A stretch of DNA of 64,000 nucleotides from Candidatus Vagococcus giribetii (lineage in GTDB: Bacteria; Bacillota; Bacilli; Lactobacillales; Vagococcaceae): NCBI RefSeq assembly GCF_017316185.1, contig NZ_JAFLVX010000009.1, positions 1 to 64,000 on the forward strand. The letters are read 5' to 3'. Of this stretch, positions 19,703 through 27,004 are shown one piece after another (the stretch's first letter is position 1; each line of letters begins with the position of its first letter). Under the pieces are notes generated by a model that was given only the letters and a program-made list of their open reading frames with translations, was not told the DNA's origin and made no database searches. The position numbers and the translations under genes are program-made.

Positions 19703-19984
19703 CTAAAATAAATTTAAAAGAAGAGCTAAGACAATCATTATTATTGTCTCAAATATGACTTCTATCCACTTCAATTCAGATTTTAAAAAAGTGTTGCCAG
19801 ATTGATATTTCTTTGGTATTACATTAGATAATAGAGCAGCACAGATTACAAGCGAATAACTAACTAAAAAAAAACTTAGTTCGTGATTACTACTCATTAA
19901 TTTTCGATTAAATGTTAAATAGAGAAAAAAAGAACCAAGTAATATTCTAACTATCTTTATTGTTTTCACTTGTTTTATGGACAT
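19703..19984 (-). CDS. Hypothetical membrane protein, 93 residues
   Basis: Not recognised. Three hydrophobic segments are visible (about residues 11-25, 37-55 and 76-93). The start ATG at 19984 was chosen because AAAGGG is eight bases upstream; the in-frame GTG at 19993 would overlap the ribosome site. An extended -10 (TGATATAAT) is at about 20014-20022 on the minus strand. It belongs to the island of small orphan genes between 19.6 and 22.7 kb. Confidence 0.6.
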   Translation of the reverse strand: MSIKQVKTIKIVRILLGSFFLYLTFNRKLMSSNHELSFFLVSYSLVICAALLSNVIPKKYQSGNTFLKSELKWIEVIFETIIMIVLALLLNLF

Positions 19985-20029
19985 TTCAATCACCCTTTAT
20001 AAAGTTTTTTTATTGATTATATCATGTAA

Positions 20030-20090
20030 TTAACTTGGTATAATCACTCTTATGTGAACCTGTTAACATAAGAGCAGTTAAACCAAGTTC
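20030..20090. repeat. Head-to-head inverted repeat (cruciform)
   Basis: Two inverted copies of a ~24-bp sequence (AACTTGGTATAATCACTCTT on the plus strand; AACTTGGTTTAACTGCTCTT on the minus strand) meet around a 9-base centre. CTTATGT / ACATAAG forms the inner stem. It separates the two minus-strand membrane genes. There is no T-tract, so it is not a classical terminator. Confidence 0.7.
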
Positions 20091-20343
20091 AATCTATTTT
20101 TTTATAAATATAATGTGCCCAACTCCCATAAAAAATACTTAACAGAGCTAAAAGAATTAAAAGTATAGGTGGTAGAATAGGTTTTGAATCTACTAATAAA
20201 CCTAATACCAGAAATATTAAAAAGAAGGATAACAAGAAAGACAATGTATGTGAAATAAATATAAACCATTTAGTACGCCAAAGCTTACTGTTTCCAAAGG
20301 TTTCTAATAAAGCAGAACCTATAAGACCAAGTTTCCAGTTCAT
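20089..20343 (-). CDS. Hypothetical membrane protein, 84 residues
   Basis: Not recognised. The N-terminal MNWKLGLIGSALLETFGN is followed by two strong membrane segments (about 29-48 and 54-72) and a short basic tail. GAAAGGG lies ten bases before ATG. A promoter-like copy of the local repeat (TTGGTATAGT, minus strand, about 20420-20429) is upstream. Neighbouring genes are equally orphan. Confidence 0.6.
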   Translation of the reverse strand: MNWKLGLIGSALLETFGNSKLWRTKWFIFISHTLSFLLSFFLIFLVLGLLVDSKPILPPILLILLALLSIFYGSWAHYIYKKID

Positions 20344-20410
20344 AACTTAAACACCCTTTCAACTTTTTAATAAGTATAACCTAATTTTATTTTTTTGTCT
20401 GTAGTTTACA

Positions 20411-20455
20411 TATGAGTGACTATACCAAGTTAATTTTAAAATGATATAATTAGCT
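20411..20455. repeat. Promoter-like repeat shared with 20008-20050
   Basis: GAGTGACTATACCAAGTTAA then ATGATATAATTA on the plus strand. The minus strand at 20010-20050 reads GAGTGATTATACCAAGTTAA then ATGATATAATCA. Both end in an extended -10 (TGATATAAT) that precedes a small gene, so the same promoter cassette serves two unrelated genes. Confidence 0.6.
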
Positions 20456-20488
20456 TGAAGTACTATAAAATCAAAGGTAGTGATAAAC

Positions 20489-20763
20489 ATGAGTAAAGTA
20501 AAGCAAAGCAATTTACTGTGGGCACTATTTCCGAATTATATAGCTACAGTAATGCTCCTCTAGAACAACGATTTGTTAATGGAAAAGTAGCAATAATAAA
20601 ATTTGAATCAGATGGTAAAACTATTTATTCTGAAAACAGAATATTTGTCCCGATGAATAGTCAGATTGGTGATCCTATTAAAATCTATCACGATAAAAAT
20701 AATCCTCAAAAGATTTTTCGGATATTTTTCCAAAATTTAAAAAGAAAAAAAGCTACAAAGTAG
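20489..20763 (+). pseudogene. Frameshifted DUF3592-like small protein
   Basis: The gene has a ribosome site (AAAGGTAG) and ATG at 20489, but that frame stops after 24 codons. A second frame from about 20497 to 20763 reads KAKQFTVGTISELYSYSNAP, later GDPIKIYHDKNNPQ. That is the beta-rich core of DUF3592-type proteins. Joining the frames needs one inserted base near 20502 (MSKV then KAKQFTV). A GTG at 20518 could start an 81-residue product but has no ribosome site. Either a real decayed gene or a sequencing error in the A-rich start. Confidence 0.55.
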
Positions 20764-20812
20764 TTATTTAACAGATTGATTTACATCAATTAAACGTTAA
20801 ACCAAGTTGCCG

Positions 20813-20860
20813 ATATCAGCAGGCTCAAATTACCGACTTTGTGAGCCCCTATTGATATAC
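20813..20860. repeat. Imperfect nested inverted repeat
   Basis: GATATCA...GGCTCA / TGAGCC...TTGATATA (about 20812-20859), directly after another AAACCAAGTTGCC copy of the local repeat. No T-tract follows. Confidence 0.45.
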
Positions 20861-20869
20861 CTAAATTCT

Positions 20870-20909
20870 AGAAGAAGAGCCTTATTAAAAAAGGTTCTTC
20901 TTCTTTTTT
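20870..20909 (+). terminator. Terminator
   Basis: Stem AGAAGAAGAGCC / GGTTCTTCTTCT (one G-T pair) with an 11-base loop and a T-run. It ends the unit of the frameshifted gene. Confidence 0.8.
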
Positions 20910-20953
20910 ATTCCATTCTGTCTTCTCATCCTAGACAACGATGAAACTAAACC

Positions 20954-20962
20954 TGATATAAT
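20954..20962 (+). promoter_or_regulatory. Extended -10 promoter
   Basis: TGATATAAT, 33 bp before the TTG start of the 20995 gene. Confidence 0.55.
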
Positions 20963-20994
20963 AAAAGAGACTTATTTATTAGGAGGAGACATTA

Positions 20995-22083
20995 TTGAAA
21001 AAGAACAAAATAATTTTTATCATCTTTTTTATCCTTGCCTTATTAATTGGAGGGATATACTTAACCATTCATATCGCCACACAACCTCCCAAAACAGTTC
21101 TTGTTAATGATACGAATACCAATCCAGTTAGTTATAAAGAACACTATTTCTTTTATCAACTGAAACATAAATTTCCCAAAACTTACTCTCATCTATATGA
21201 CGGTGGTGAGCAAAGTCATTACGTTATTCCTGGACTAGAGCAAACTCAGGCCATTGTGCATTCAGGAAAAGACAAAGGTCAACTAGGAATTTCAAAGGAT
21301 ATGGATCCTCAAGGCATTGCTATTGTTGAAGACAAATACATTATTATCTCTGCCTACAGTAAAAGTAAACAATACAATTCCGTACTTTGGATGTTAGATA
21401 AGAAAACCGGTCAGTACATTAAAACAATTTGCTTAGATGACATTGATCACGTTGGTGGGATTACTTATGATAAAGAACATGATCAACTTTGGGTTGCTAC
21501 CATTGATGCTGAAAAAGATGCTCAAGTAGAATCCATTAAACTATCTACTTTAGAAGACTATGATGTGAATAAAACTAAGAGTCCGATTGTTTTTGATTAT
21601 CGTGTAGATTTAAACGATGTGAAACTAACCTCTTATCTAAGTTATCATGACAATGTGTTGTATGTTGGGTATTTTGATAAACAACAAAGTGGTCTCTTGG
21701 CCTCATTTCCTTTAGACACTAAAGGAAATTTGAATAAAACAGATGAAACAAAAGCAGGTGTAGAACCCGCACAAACTTGGAAAACATATGATGAGATTCA
21801 AGGTATTAGCTTTTATAAAAATAAAATATTGCTTTCTCAATCTTATGGTAAAGAAAACTCTCGTTTATATGTTTTTGATAATAACTTGGATGAACCTGGA
21901 TTTGATTTAGATAAAGGAGATAGCATTAAAAGCATCTCTTTACCACCCTATTTGGAACAAGTGATTGGACAAGATGACCATGCTTATTTATTGTTCGAGT
22001 CAGCTTCCCATAAATACCGTAAACAAAGTGACCTGTTTCATATGGACCGAGTGATTAAACTTAAAGTTGAAGATGACAACTGA
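20995..22083 (+). CDS. Membrane-anchored beta-propeller-like protein
   Basis: 362 residues with an N-terminal signal or anchor (KKNKIIFIIFFILALLIGG). A long extracytoplasmic domain of repeated short strands follows (DPQGIAIVEDKYIIISAYS; HVGGITYDKEHDQLWVATID; IQGISFYKNKILLSQSYG). The pattern suggests a six- or seven-bladed propeller of the kind seen in NHL/SMP-30-like surface proteins. No catalytic motif is clear. The start is TTG, supported by AGGAGGAG seven bases upstream. Function unknown. Confidence 0.7.
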   Translation: MKKNKIIFIIFFILALLIGGIYLTIHIATQPPKTVLVNDTNTNPVSYKEHYFFYQLKHKFPKTYSHLYDGGEQSHYVIPGLEQTQAIVHSGKDKGQLGISKDMDPQGIAIVEDKYIIISAYSKSKQYNSVLWMLDKKTGQYIKTICLDDIDHVGGITYDKEHDQLWVATIDAEKDAQVESIKLSTLEDYDVNKTKSPIVFDYRVDLNDVKLTSYLSYHDNVLYVGYFDKQQSGLLASFPLDTKGNLNKTDETKAGVEPAQTWKTYDEIQGISFYKNKILLSQSYGKENSRLYVFDNNLDEPGFDLDKGDSIKSISLPPYLEQVIGQDDHAYLLFESASHKYRKQSDLFHMDRVIKLKVEDDN

Positions 22084-22097
22084 TGTGACTAGGCAAT

Positions 22098-22134
22098 AAA
22101 AAAGTACCTAGCTTAAAAATAGTTAGGCACTTTA
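22098..22134 (-). terminator. Terminator-like hairpin resembling 18450-18481
   Basis: AAAGTACCTAGC / GTTAGGCACTTT. The T-run is on the minus strand although no minus-strand gene ends here. It shares CCTA-GC...TAGG with the hairpin at 18450-18481, so it may be a copied terminator or may serve the plus-strand gene weakly. Confidence 0.4.
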
Positions 22135-22187
22135 AAGATATTAATTGATCCATGATATGATAAAGAAAAAACAATGGAGGGATTTTC

Positions 22188-22394
22188 ATGTCAGAAAAAG
22201 AGTTATTAAAGTCAGAAAAAATCCGTATCAAGAATGATAAGTTGCGTGCAAAAGGTAAAGACCCTTTGAAAGGTTCTAATCCAATGATTAATACAGGTAT
22301 GGTTGGAATTAATAAAGCTAATATTGGGATTAAAGACAAAGATAACGCCAATTATATGGCAAACCCTAATTCTAAGAATGAAAATAACGATTAG
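22188..22394 (+). CDS. Small Lys/Asn-rich hypothetical protein
   Basis: 68 residues, strongly polar, no cysteine, no membrane segment; starts MSEKELLKSEKIRIKNDKLR and ends in an Asn-rich tail. It is likely disordered. GGAGGG seven bases before ATG supports translation. It is not recognised. Both neighbours are unrelated. Confidence 0.55.
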   Translation: MSEKELLKSEKIRIKNDKLRAKGKDPLKGSNPMINTGMVGINKANIGIKDKDNANYMANPNSKNENND

Positions 22395-22704
22395 GTCCTT
22401 TTTCAAAAAAGTTAACAAGTAGAATCATTTTAATGACAATAATTAACTGCTTTTGATTACCTTTCATTAGTAAGCCACCCCTTTTTCCTCAGTACAGCAT
22501 ACTGGTTTATATAACAGATTTTTCGATTTCATAGTATTTGTTCTATGATAAACTTTAATTGTCCATTTTCATAAGGAACCTCCTGTATAATTGATATTTT
22601 GTGGTCGAAAAAACAAATATATCTTATTATTTTAGGAGGTCTTTTTTATACCAAGTTGAAAATTCTTTAGAACCACCCACATAACTGGTGATTTTTAAAA
22701 CATA
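22395..22704. other. Gene-poor stretch with repeat copy
   Basis: No convincing gene. It holds another TATACCAAGTTG copy of the local repeat (22648-22659). On the minus strand there is an AGGAGG-preceded ATG that stops after five codons. Both look like leftovers of gene loss. Confidence 0.4.
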
Positions 22705-22738
22705 CAAAAAATGCCCACAACGATGCAGTTGTGAGCAC
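22705..22738 (-). terminator. Terminator of PTS operon
   Basis: TGCCCACAAC / GTTGTGAGCA with a 6-base loop, followed on the minus strand by TTTTTTG, just downstream of the EIIA gene. Confidence 0.8.
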
Positions 22739-22760
22739 TTATTCTTAAAAAAACATTTTA

Positions 22761-23258
22761 CTATTTTAGTATTAAATTTCCAATAAAAATATTTTCTTTC
22801 ATTTGTCCGTAATCATTAATGTTTAATTTTTCATAACTGTCATTTGTTATAATCACTAATATATCACTTTGTTTATTTTTTTCTTCTAGCATTTTCAAAT
22901 TAACAGTAGCTAAAAGGGTTTTATTATCTACCTTATCTCCTTCTCTTACAAAAACTTCAAAAGGTTCTCCACTTAATTCAACGGTATCAATTCCAATATG
23001 AACTAAAATTTCCACGCCTGTGCTACTTTTTAATCCTATTGCATGTTTCGTTGGAAATATAGATGTCACTTCTCCTTCAATAGGTGAATAAACGTTGGAA
23101 TTTTTAGGTTGAACTGCAAAACCATCACCTAACATTTTTTGAGAGAACACATCGTCATTAACCTCTGTAATTGGTATCAAATTCCCTTCAGAAACACTAT
23201 ATAATTCTAATATTTTAGATTTCTTCTGTAATTTTTTAAATAAATTAATAGTTCTCAC
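22761..23258 (-). CDS. PTS EIIA, glucose type
   Basis: Soluble phosphocarrier of 165 residues that takes phosphate from HPr and passes it to EIIB. The active-site His87 is in GVEILVHIGIDTVEL and its partner His72 in PTKHAIGLKS. It is the last gene of the antiterminator-EIIBC-deacetylase-EIIA operon and supplies the A domain missing from the EIIBC protein. The start is probably GTG, 15 bases after the deacetylase stop, though its ribosome site (AGAGATAGGAG) sits unusually close. Confidence 0.9.
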   Translation of the reverse strand: MRTINLFKKLQKKSKILELYSVSEGNLIPITEVNDDVFSQKMLGDGFAVQPKNSNVYSPIEGEVTSIFPTKHAIGLKSSTGVEILVHIGIDTVELSGEPFEVFVREGDKVDNKTLLATVNLKMLEEKNKQSDILVIITNDSYEKLNINDYGQMKENIFIGNLILK

Positions 23259-23272
23259 TCCTATCTCTAATT

Positions 23273-24058
23273 CTATAAATCATTATAATTTATTTGAACT
23301 ATTCCTAATCTATCCATTTCATCTTGAACATCTTTGTCTGTTAAATATTCAACTTCTTCAACTCTAGGTACAAGTAATGATGAATTATTCAAAATAAAAT
23401 GATCTAGATAACCTGGATGAAATACAATCATGTCTACTCCATCATCATGTAGATTGTTCAATACTGATTCAACAAATTTATATGGATCATAATCCTTTTC
23501 CATTGCACCCATCCACATATATACTTTATTATCATTAATATTAATTGAACTATCTGTTGGTAAACTATTAGGATCTGCATCCATTGGTACTCCTGAGTAT
23601 TTCAAATTATGTTCTTTAGAAAATTGTTCTAGTGCTTCAAAGAATATTTTATTAGAAATGGCGTGTCCTTCAAAATAATCTGGAACTCTACCAAATAATT
23701 CTATAAATTTCTTGAATTGCGCTTCAATCTCAATTAGTACTTCATCTTTTGATAGAGAATCAATTTCTGAATTTCTATAATCACTTGATTTTCTAAAATT
23801 CCCTTTGTCATCCACAAGTGTTGGAATCTTCTCAATAGGAGAAATAGGTTTCCCAACACAAATATTAGTATGCAAACTAAATGCAATCGGCTCTTCTTTT
23901 AATAATCTAACGCCATGTTCAGTAGCTGGCATATTCACCATTACACCTACACTCTGAATCATTCCCTCTTTCACTGATTTTTCTATACCATAATTGACCG
24001 CTTCTGAGTATCCTAGATCATCAGCTCTAAATAATATTGTCTTTTTTAAATTATCCAA
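23273..24058 (-). CDS. ChbG/YdjC-family carbohydrate deacetylase
   Basis: 261 residues of the YdjC/ChbG/HpnK fold. The metal-site FRADDLGYSEAVNYGI and the later FHPGYLDH and SLHTNI are typical. ChbG of E. coli removes an acetyl group from phosphorylated chitobiose before hydrolysis. The start TTG at 24058 overlaps the PTS stop by eight bases and has AAGGAG nine bases upstream; a longer in-frame TTG at 24082 has no ribosome site. Here it probably deacetylates the sugar phosphate brought in by the adjoining PTS. Confidence 0.85.
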   Translation of the reverse strand: MDNLKKTILFRADDLGYSEAVNYGIEKSVKEGMIQSVGVMVNMPATEHGVRLLKEEPIAFSLHTNICVGKPISPIEKIPTLVDDKGNFRKSSDYRNSEIDSLSKDEVLIEIEAQFKKFIELFGRVPDYFEGHAISNKIFFEALEQFSKEHNLKYSGVPMDADPNSLPTDSSININDNKVYMWMGAMEKDYDPYKFVESVLNNLHDDGVDMIVFHPGYLDHFILNNSSLLVPRVEEVEYLTDKDVQDEMDRLGIVQINYNDL

Positions 24059-25448
24059 TTGAATCCGCTCCTTTTTCTTCAAGTCCTAGCATGTATGTTG
24101 CTATTGCAGCTACAATAATACTGATGACACAAGTTATCACACCATTAACCAAATTTTTTGTACTACCACCTACAAAACTTGCCAAAGCTGTAAAATTTGC
24201 TACAGGAATTAATGCATACGCTGTGACATTTGTAATTCCTGCATATAGACCTCCTGCAAAAGCTCCTATCATCATTCCAATAAACGGTTTTCTATAACGA
24301 ACCCCAATGCCATATACGCCTGGTTCCGTAACACCACCTATAAAACACGCCACAACAAAACTGAACGCAGTTGCTTTATTTTCTTTATTCTTCATGTATA
24401 AAAAAGCTCCCAAACACATTCCAACAACAGCCATACTCGAAGCAATACCTGCAGGAGCTACCATTGCCTCTTGACCATTTTGAGCAAAAACTGTAATCAT
24501 TGTTGTTATCATTAGTAAATGCATACCTGTCATAACTACAAATTGCCACAATGCAGCAATAATTGGTACTGCTAAAAATCCACCTATTGAATCTAATGAT
24601 AATAGTCCCTTACTTATATATTCTCCTAATACAAATCCTAGTGGTCCAAAAATTCCTAAACTAAGAGGAATCATCACTACCATTGTCAGTGTAGGTACTA
24701 AAATAGTTCCTAGCATAGACGGGATTACTTTTTTAAAAAATTGTTCTACATAAGACATTACCCAAATTGATAAAATCATAGGTATTACAGTACTAGTATA
24801 ATTTTGCGGTGTAATTGATAACCCAAATAATGATAGCTTAGTTCCAGAATCAATCAAACCTATAAAAGTTGGATGTATTAGAATTGCTCCTAAAAACAAA
24901 CCTAACACAGGAGTAACTCCCATTTTCTTACTTGCTGTGTACCCTATAAATACAGGAAAAAAATAAAATCCTGCATCACCAACAAATGTTAATAAGGTGT
25001 AAATTGAACTACCTTCAGAAATAACTTTCAACATTGTTGGACCAAGTATAACTACTAACATTTTAAACATTGATGCTGCAATTAAAACTGGAATTAAAGG
25101 TGTCAAACTACCAGCTAATGTATCCAAAATTTTATTTCCATAATATTTTAAGTTTTTATCTTGAGTAACTGTTAACTTATCATCTGTTTTATCTCCATCA
25201 ATTTGAGCTGTTTCTAGTAATTGATTATATACTTCCCCTACAGATTGGCCTATAATAACTTGATACTGCCCTCCAGATTGAGTTATTCCAAGAACACCTT
25301 TCACATTAGAAAGTGCGTCATTATTAGTCTTACTTAAATCTTTTAAATTAAAACGTAATCTTGTCATACAATGAGTAACACTACTAATATTTTCAGCTCC
25401 ACCTATATTCAACAAAATTTCATTTACTAATTTTTCATATTTCTTCAT
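24051..25448 (-). CDS. PTS EIIBC, glucose/beta-glucoside family
   Basis: Sugar permease of 465 residues. EIIB (about 1-85) has its phosphorylated cysteine in SVTHCMTRLRF (C27). EIIC (about 105-465) has about ten membrane segments and the ending GGVTEPGVYGIGVRYRKPF. There is no fused EIIA; a separate gene provides it. Domain order B-C places it with the beta-glucoside, sucrose and MurNAc branch. The substrate is not certain, but the deacetylase neighbour suggests an acetylated amino sugar or beta-glucoside. Confidence 0.88.
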   Translation of the reverse strand: MKKYEKLVNEILLNIGGAENISSVTHCMTRLRFNLKDLSKTNNDALSNVKGVLGITQSGGQYQVIIGQSVGEVYNQLLETAQIDGDKTDDKLTVTQDKNLKYYGNKILDTLAGSLTPLIPVLIAASMFKMLVVILGPTMLKVISEGSSIYTLLTFVGDAGFYFFPVFIGYTASKKMGVTPVLGLFLGAILIHPTFIGLIDSGTKLSLFGLSITPQNYTSTVIPMILSIWVMSYVEQFFKKVIPSMLGTILVPTLTMVVMIPLSLGIFGPLGFVLGEYISKGLLSLDSIGGFLAVPIIAALWQFVVMTGMHLLMITTMITVFAQNGQEAMVAPAGIASSMAVVGMCLGAFLYMKNKENKATAFSFVVACFIGGVTEPGVYGIGVRYRKPFIGMMIGAFAGGLYAGITNVTAYALIPVANFTALASFVGGSTKNLVNGVITCVISIIVAAIATYMLGLEEKGADSIG

Positions 25449-25459
25449 TAGATTTTCTC

Positions 25460-26287
25460 CTACACATTATTTTCATACAATCTATTTATATGAATTATTA
25501 AATAGACTAGTTCATCATCTTCCACATATTTATTGAAATATTGATAAACTAATTCTTTTACTTGATTTGTAACTAAAAAAACTTCACTATGTTGCTTTTT
25601 TAAATGATCTAGCAAGCTACCATTCTTACTAGTAATAGATTTTTCATTTTGTAATCGCTTTAAAAAATAAACTAGATGATTACAAAAACGATTGTAATGA
25701 AACTCCGTTTTATCAATAATTATTCCAAATTCCAGTTCTATAAGCTCTGTTATTTTATTTATTAATTCTTTAATAAGTATCTCTTCCTGTGTTTCCTTAT
25801 ATTCAAGTCTACTGTTTACAAAATGCATTGTTAGACTAGTAATCTCTCCTTCAGGTAAAGATATATTCTTTTTTTCTTCAATTAATTTTATCGACTTTTT
25901 TGCCAGCTCAGTTTCTTCAGGATGCATTTTAGCTATCTCGTAAGAATAGTTTAATGGCGTTTTTTTATTTTTCTGTAATCTTTGAATTGAAAAATTAATA
26001 TGATCTGCTAAATTAAACACCAATGTAGTGTTTAAAGTTCCTTTTAATTCTTTATTCGCTTCCCTTACAATTTCCATACTAATATTAAAAATATCTTCTG
26101 GTACTTCTGTTAATAATAATTCAAAATACTTATCTAGCTTATAAAACGTCATATTAATTTTACTTAAATCTTCTAACTCATAAGGTGTTTTAGGAAAACC
26201 TATTCCATTGCCAAATGCAATAAGATGATTTCCCTTAGCATCTACACATTCAGCAACATTGTTATTAATTTTTTTAATAATTCTCAT
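25460..26287 (-). CDS. BglG/LicT-family transcription antiterminator
   Basis: 275 residues. The N-terminal CAT RNA-binding domain starts MRIIKKINNNVAECVDAKG, followed by two PRD domains with conserved histidines (ADHINFSIQR and HFVNSR in PRD1; HRLYEN-like NRLYENNV at the end). The PTS phosphorylates the PRDs; when sugar is present the protein binds the RAT hairpin and prevents termination. The start at 26287 has GGAGG eight bases upstream. It lies 11 bases before the EIIBC gene and just behind a RAT/terminator leader, so it controls its own operon. Confidence 0.92.
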   Translation of the reverse strand: MRIIKKINNNVAECVDAKGNHLIAFGNGIGFPKTPYELEDLSKINMTFYKLDKYFELLLTEVPEDIFNISMEIVREANKELKGTLNTTLVFNLADHINFSIQRLQKNKKTPLNYSYEIAKMHPEETELAKKSIKLIEEKKNISLPEGEITSLTMHFVNSRLEYKETQEEILIKELINKITELIELEFGIIIDKTEFHYNRFCNHLVYFLKRLQNEKSITSKNGSLLDHLKKQHSEVFLVTNQVKELVYQYFNKYVEDDELVYLIIHINRLYENNV

Positions 26288-26307
26288 TCTAATTACCTCC
26301 AAAACAA

Positions 26308-26391
26308 TAAAAAAATACTCTTCAAGTGCATAACTCCCCCTCTCTTTATGTTAATAAAAAGAAATGGTTATGCCTCAAAGAGTAACAATCC
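26308..26391 (-). promoter_or_regulatory. RAT antiterminator and overlapping terminator
   Basis: The minus-strand leader reads GGATTGTTACTCTTTGAGGC then ATAACC (26366-26391), very close to the LicT/SacY RAT consensus. Its 3' half is shared with a terminator: ACTCTTTGAGGCATAAC pairs with GTTATGCACTTGAAGAGT and is followed by ATTTTTTTATT. Binding of the antiterminator to the RAT would exclude the terminator. Confidence 0.9.
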
Positions 26392-26410
26392 ATAATTAAT
26401 ATTTATAAAT

Positions 26411-26439
26411 ATAATAAACCACATAATCAATATAGTCAA
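26411..26439 (-). promoter_or_regulatory. Promoter of PTS operon
   Basis: -35 TTGACT (26434-26439), 17-bp spacer, -10 TATTAT (26411-26416), about 20 bp before the RAT. I see no cre match beside it. Confidence 0.7.
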
Positions 26440-26509
26440 ATATTTCTAAATATCTCCTAAATCATGCATTAACTTAAAATAAGAGTAAAATACTTACACC
26501 TATCTATTT

Positions 26510-26559
26510 AGAGGGAGACCACATAAGTTGTTGCTCTGATACTGAGCAGTTCCCTCATA
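26510..26559. other. Isolated structured element
   Basis: GAGGGA...TCCCTC encloses an inner stem TGCTC-TGATACT-GAGCA. No tRNA features, no T-run and no open frame. It lies in a 450-bp gap between the PTS promoter and the decayed genes. Possibly an RNA leader remnant. Confidence 0.35.
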
Positions 26560-26682
26560 GTCTAATAAGAAACTAATCCATTATTTTTTCATGCTCTTTC
26601 TTAAATATACAATTACACAGTATGAGATGATTATGACTGCTCCTAACACATACGCCTACGTATCCCGAAACAAAATTAAAGA

Positions 26683-26719
26683 AAAAAAGGGTTTCAGAAT
26701 ATTTCTGAGGCCCTTTTTT
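26683..26719. terminator. Bidirectional terminator
   Basis: AAAAAAGGGTTTCAG / CTGAGGCCCTTTTTT with a 7-base loop. It follows the remnant at 26754-26999. Confidence 0.7.
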
Positions 26720-26753
26720 CATTCAAAATTCTTCATTCTACACACAACAACTA

Positions 26754-26999
26754 TTATTTCATTAGATTGAAAATATCCGCCCAAACACTTTTAAACTCAG
26801 TAAAGGTTGGAATACGTTGTGTTTTCAGAACGTAATCTATGTTGCCTAATAAAATATTAGATAAGATAAGATAAGATAAGATAATTTTTTCAAATTCTTT
26901 ATTACTTGCTCTTAAGTAAGGAGCATATATTGTTAATGCTTGTTCTTTTAATTGCTCATCAAAACTGTTTTTTCCTATATGATAAAAAGGATATACCAA
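26754..26999 (-). pseudogene. C-terminal remnant, possibly TetR-family regulator
   Basis: 81 codons with no ribosome site; a stop codon lies two codons upstream. The all-helical sequence (NIDYVLKTQRIPTFTEFKSV near the end) looks like the ligand-binding end of a TetR regulator, though this is tentative. The DNA-binding half is missing. A pentanucleotide repeat (26857-26884) lies inside. It is divergent from a membrane-protein remnant whose 5' end is also missing. Confidence 0.4.
26857..26884. repeat. Pentanucleotide tandem repeat
   Basis: ATAAG repeated four times, with flanking TTAG and ATAA, inside the open frame of the 26754-26999 remnant. A change of one unit would shift the frame. Confidence 0.8.
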
Positions 27000-27004
27000 A
27001 AGTC

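Noticed and set aside
22061-22418. Minus-strand frames opposite the small Lys/Asn-rich gene
   Set aside because: The plus-strand gene has a clear ribosome site and polar composition; the minus frames are complementary shadows.
22560-22660. Minus-strand fragment following an AGGAGG site at about 22582
   Set aside because: The ATG frame ends after five codons and the other frame has no start; no family recognised, so left as intergenic debris.
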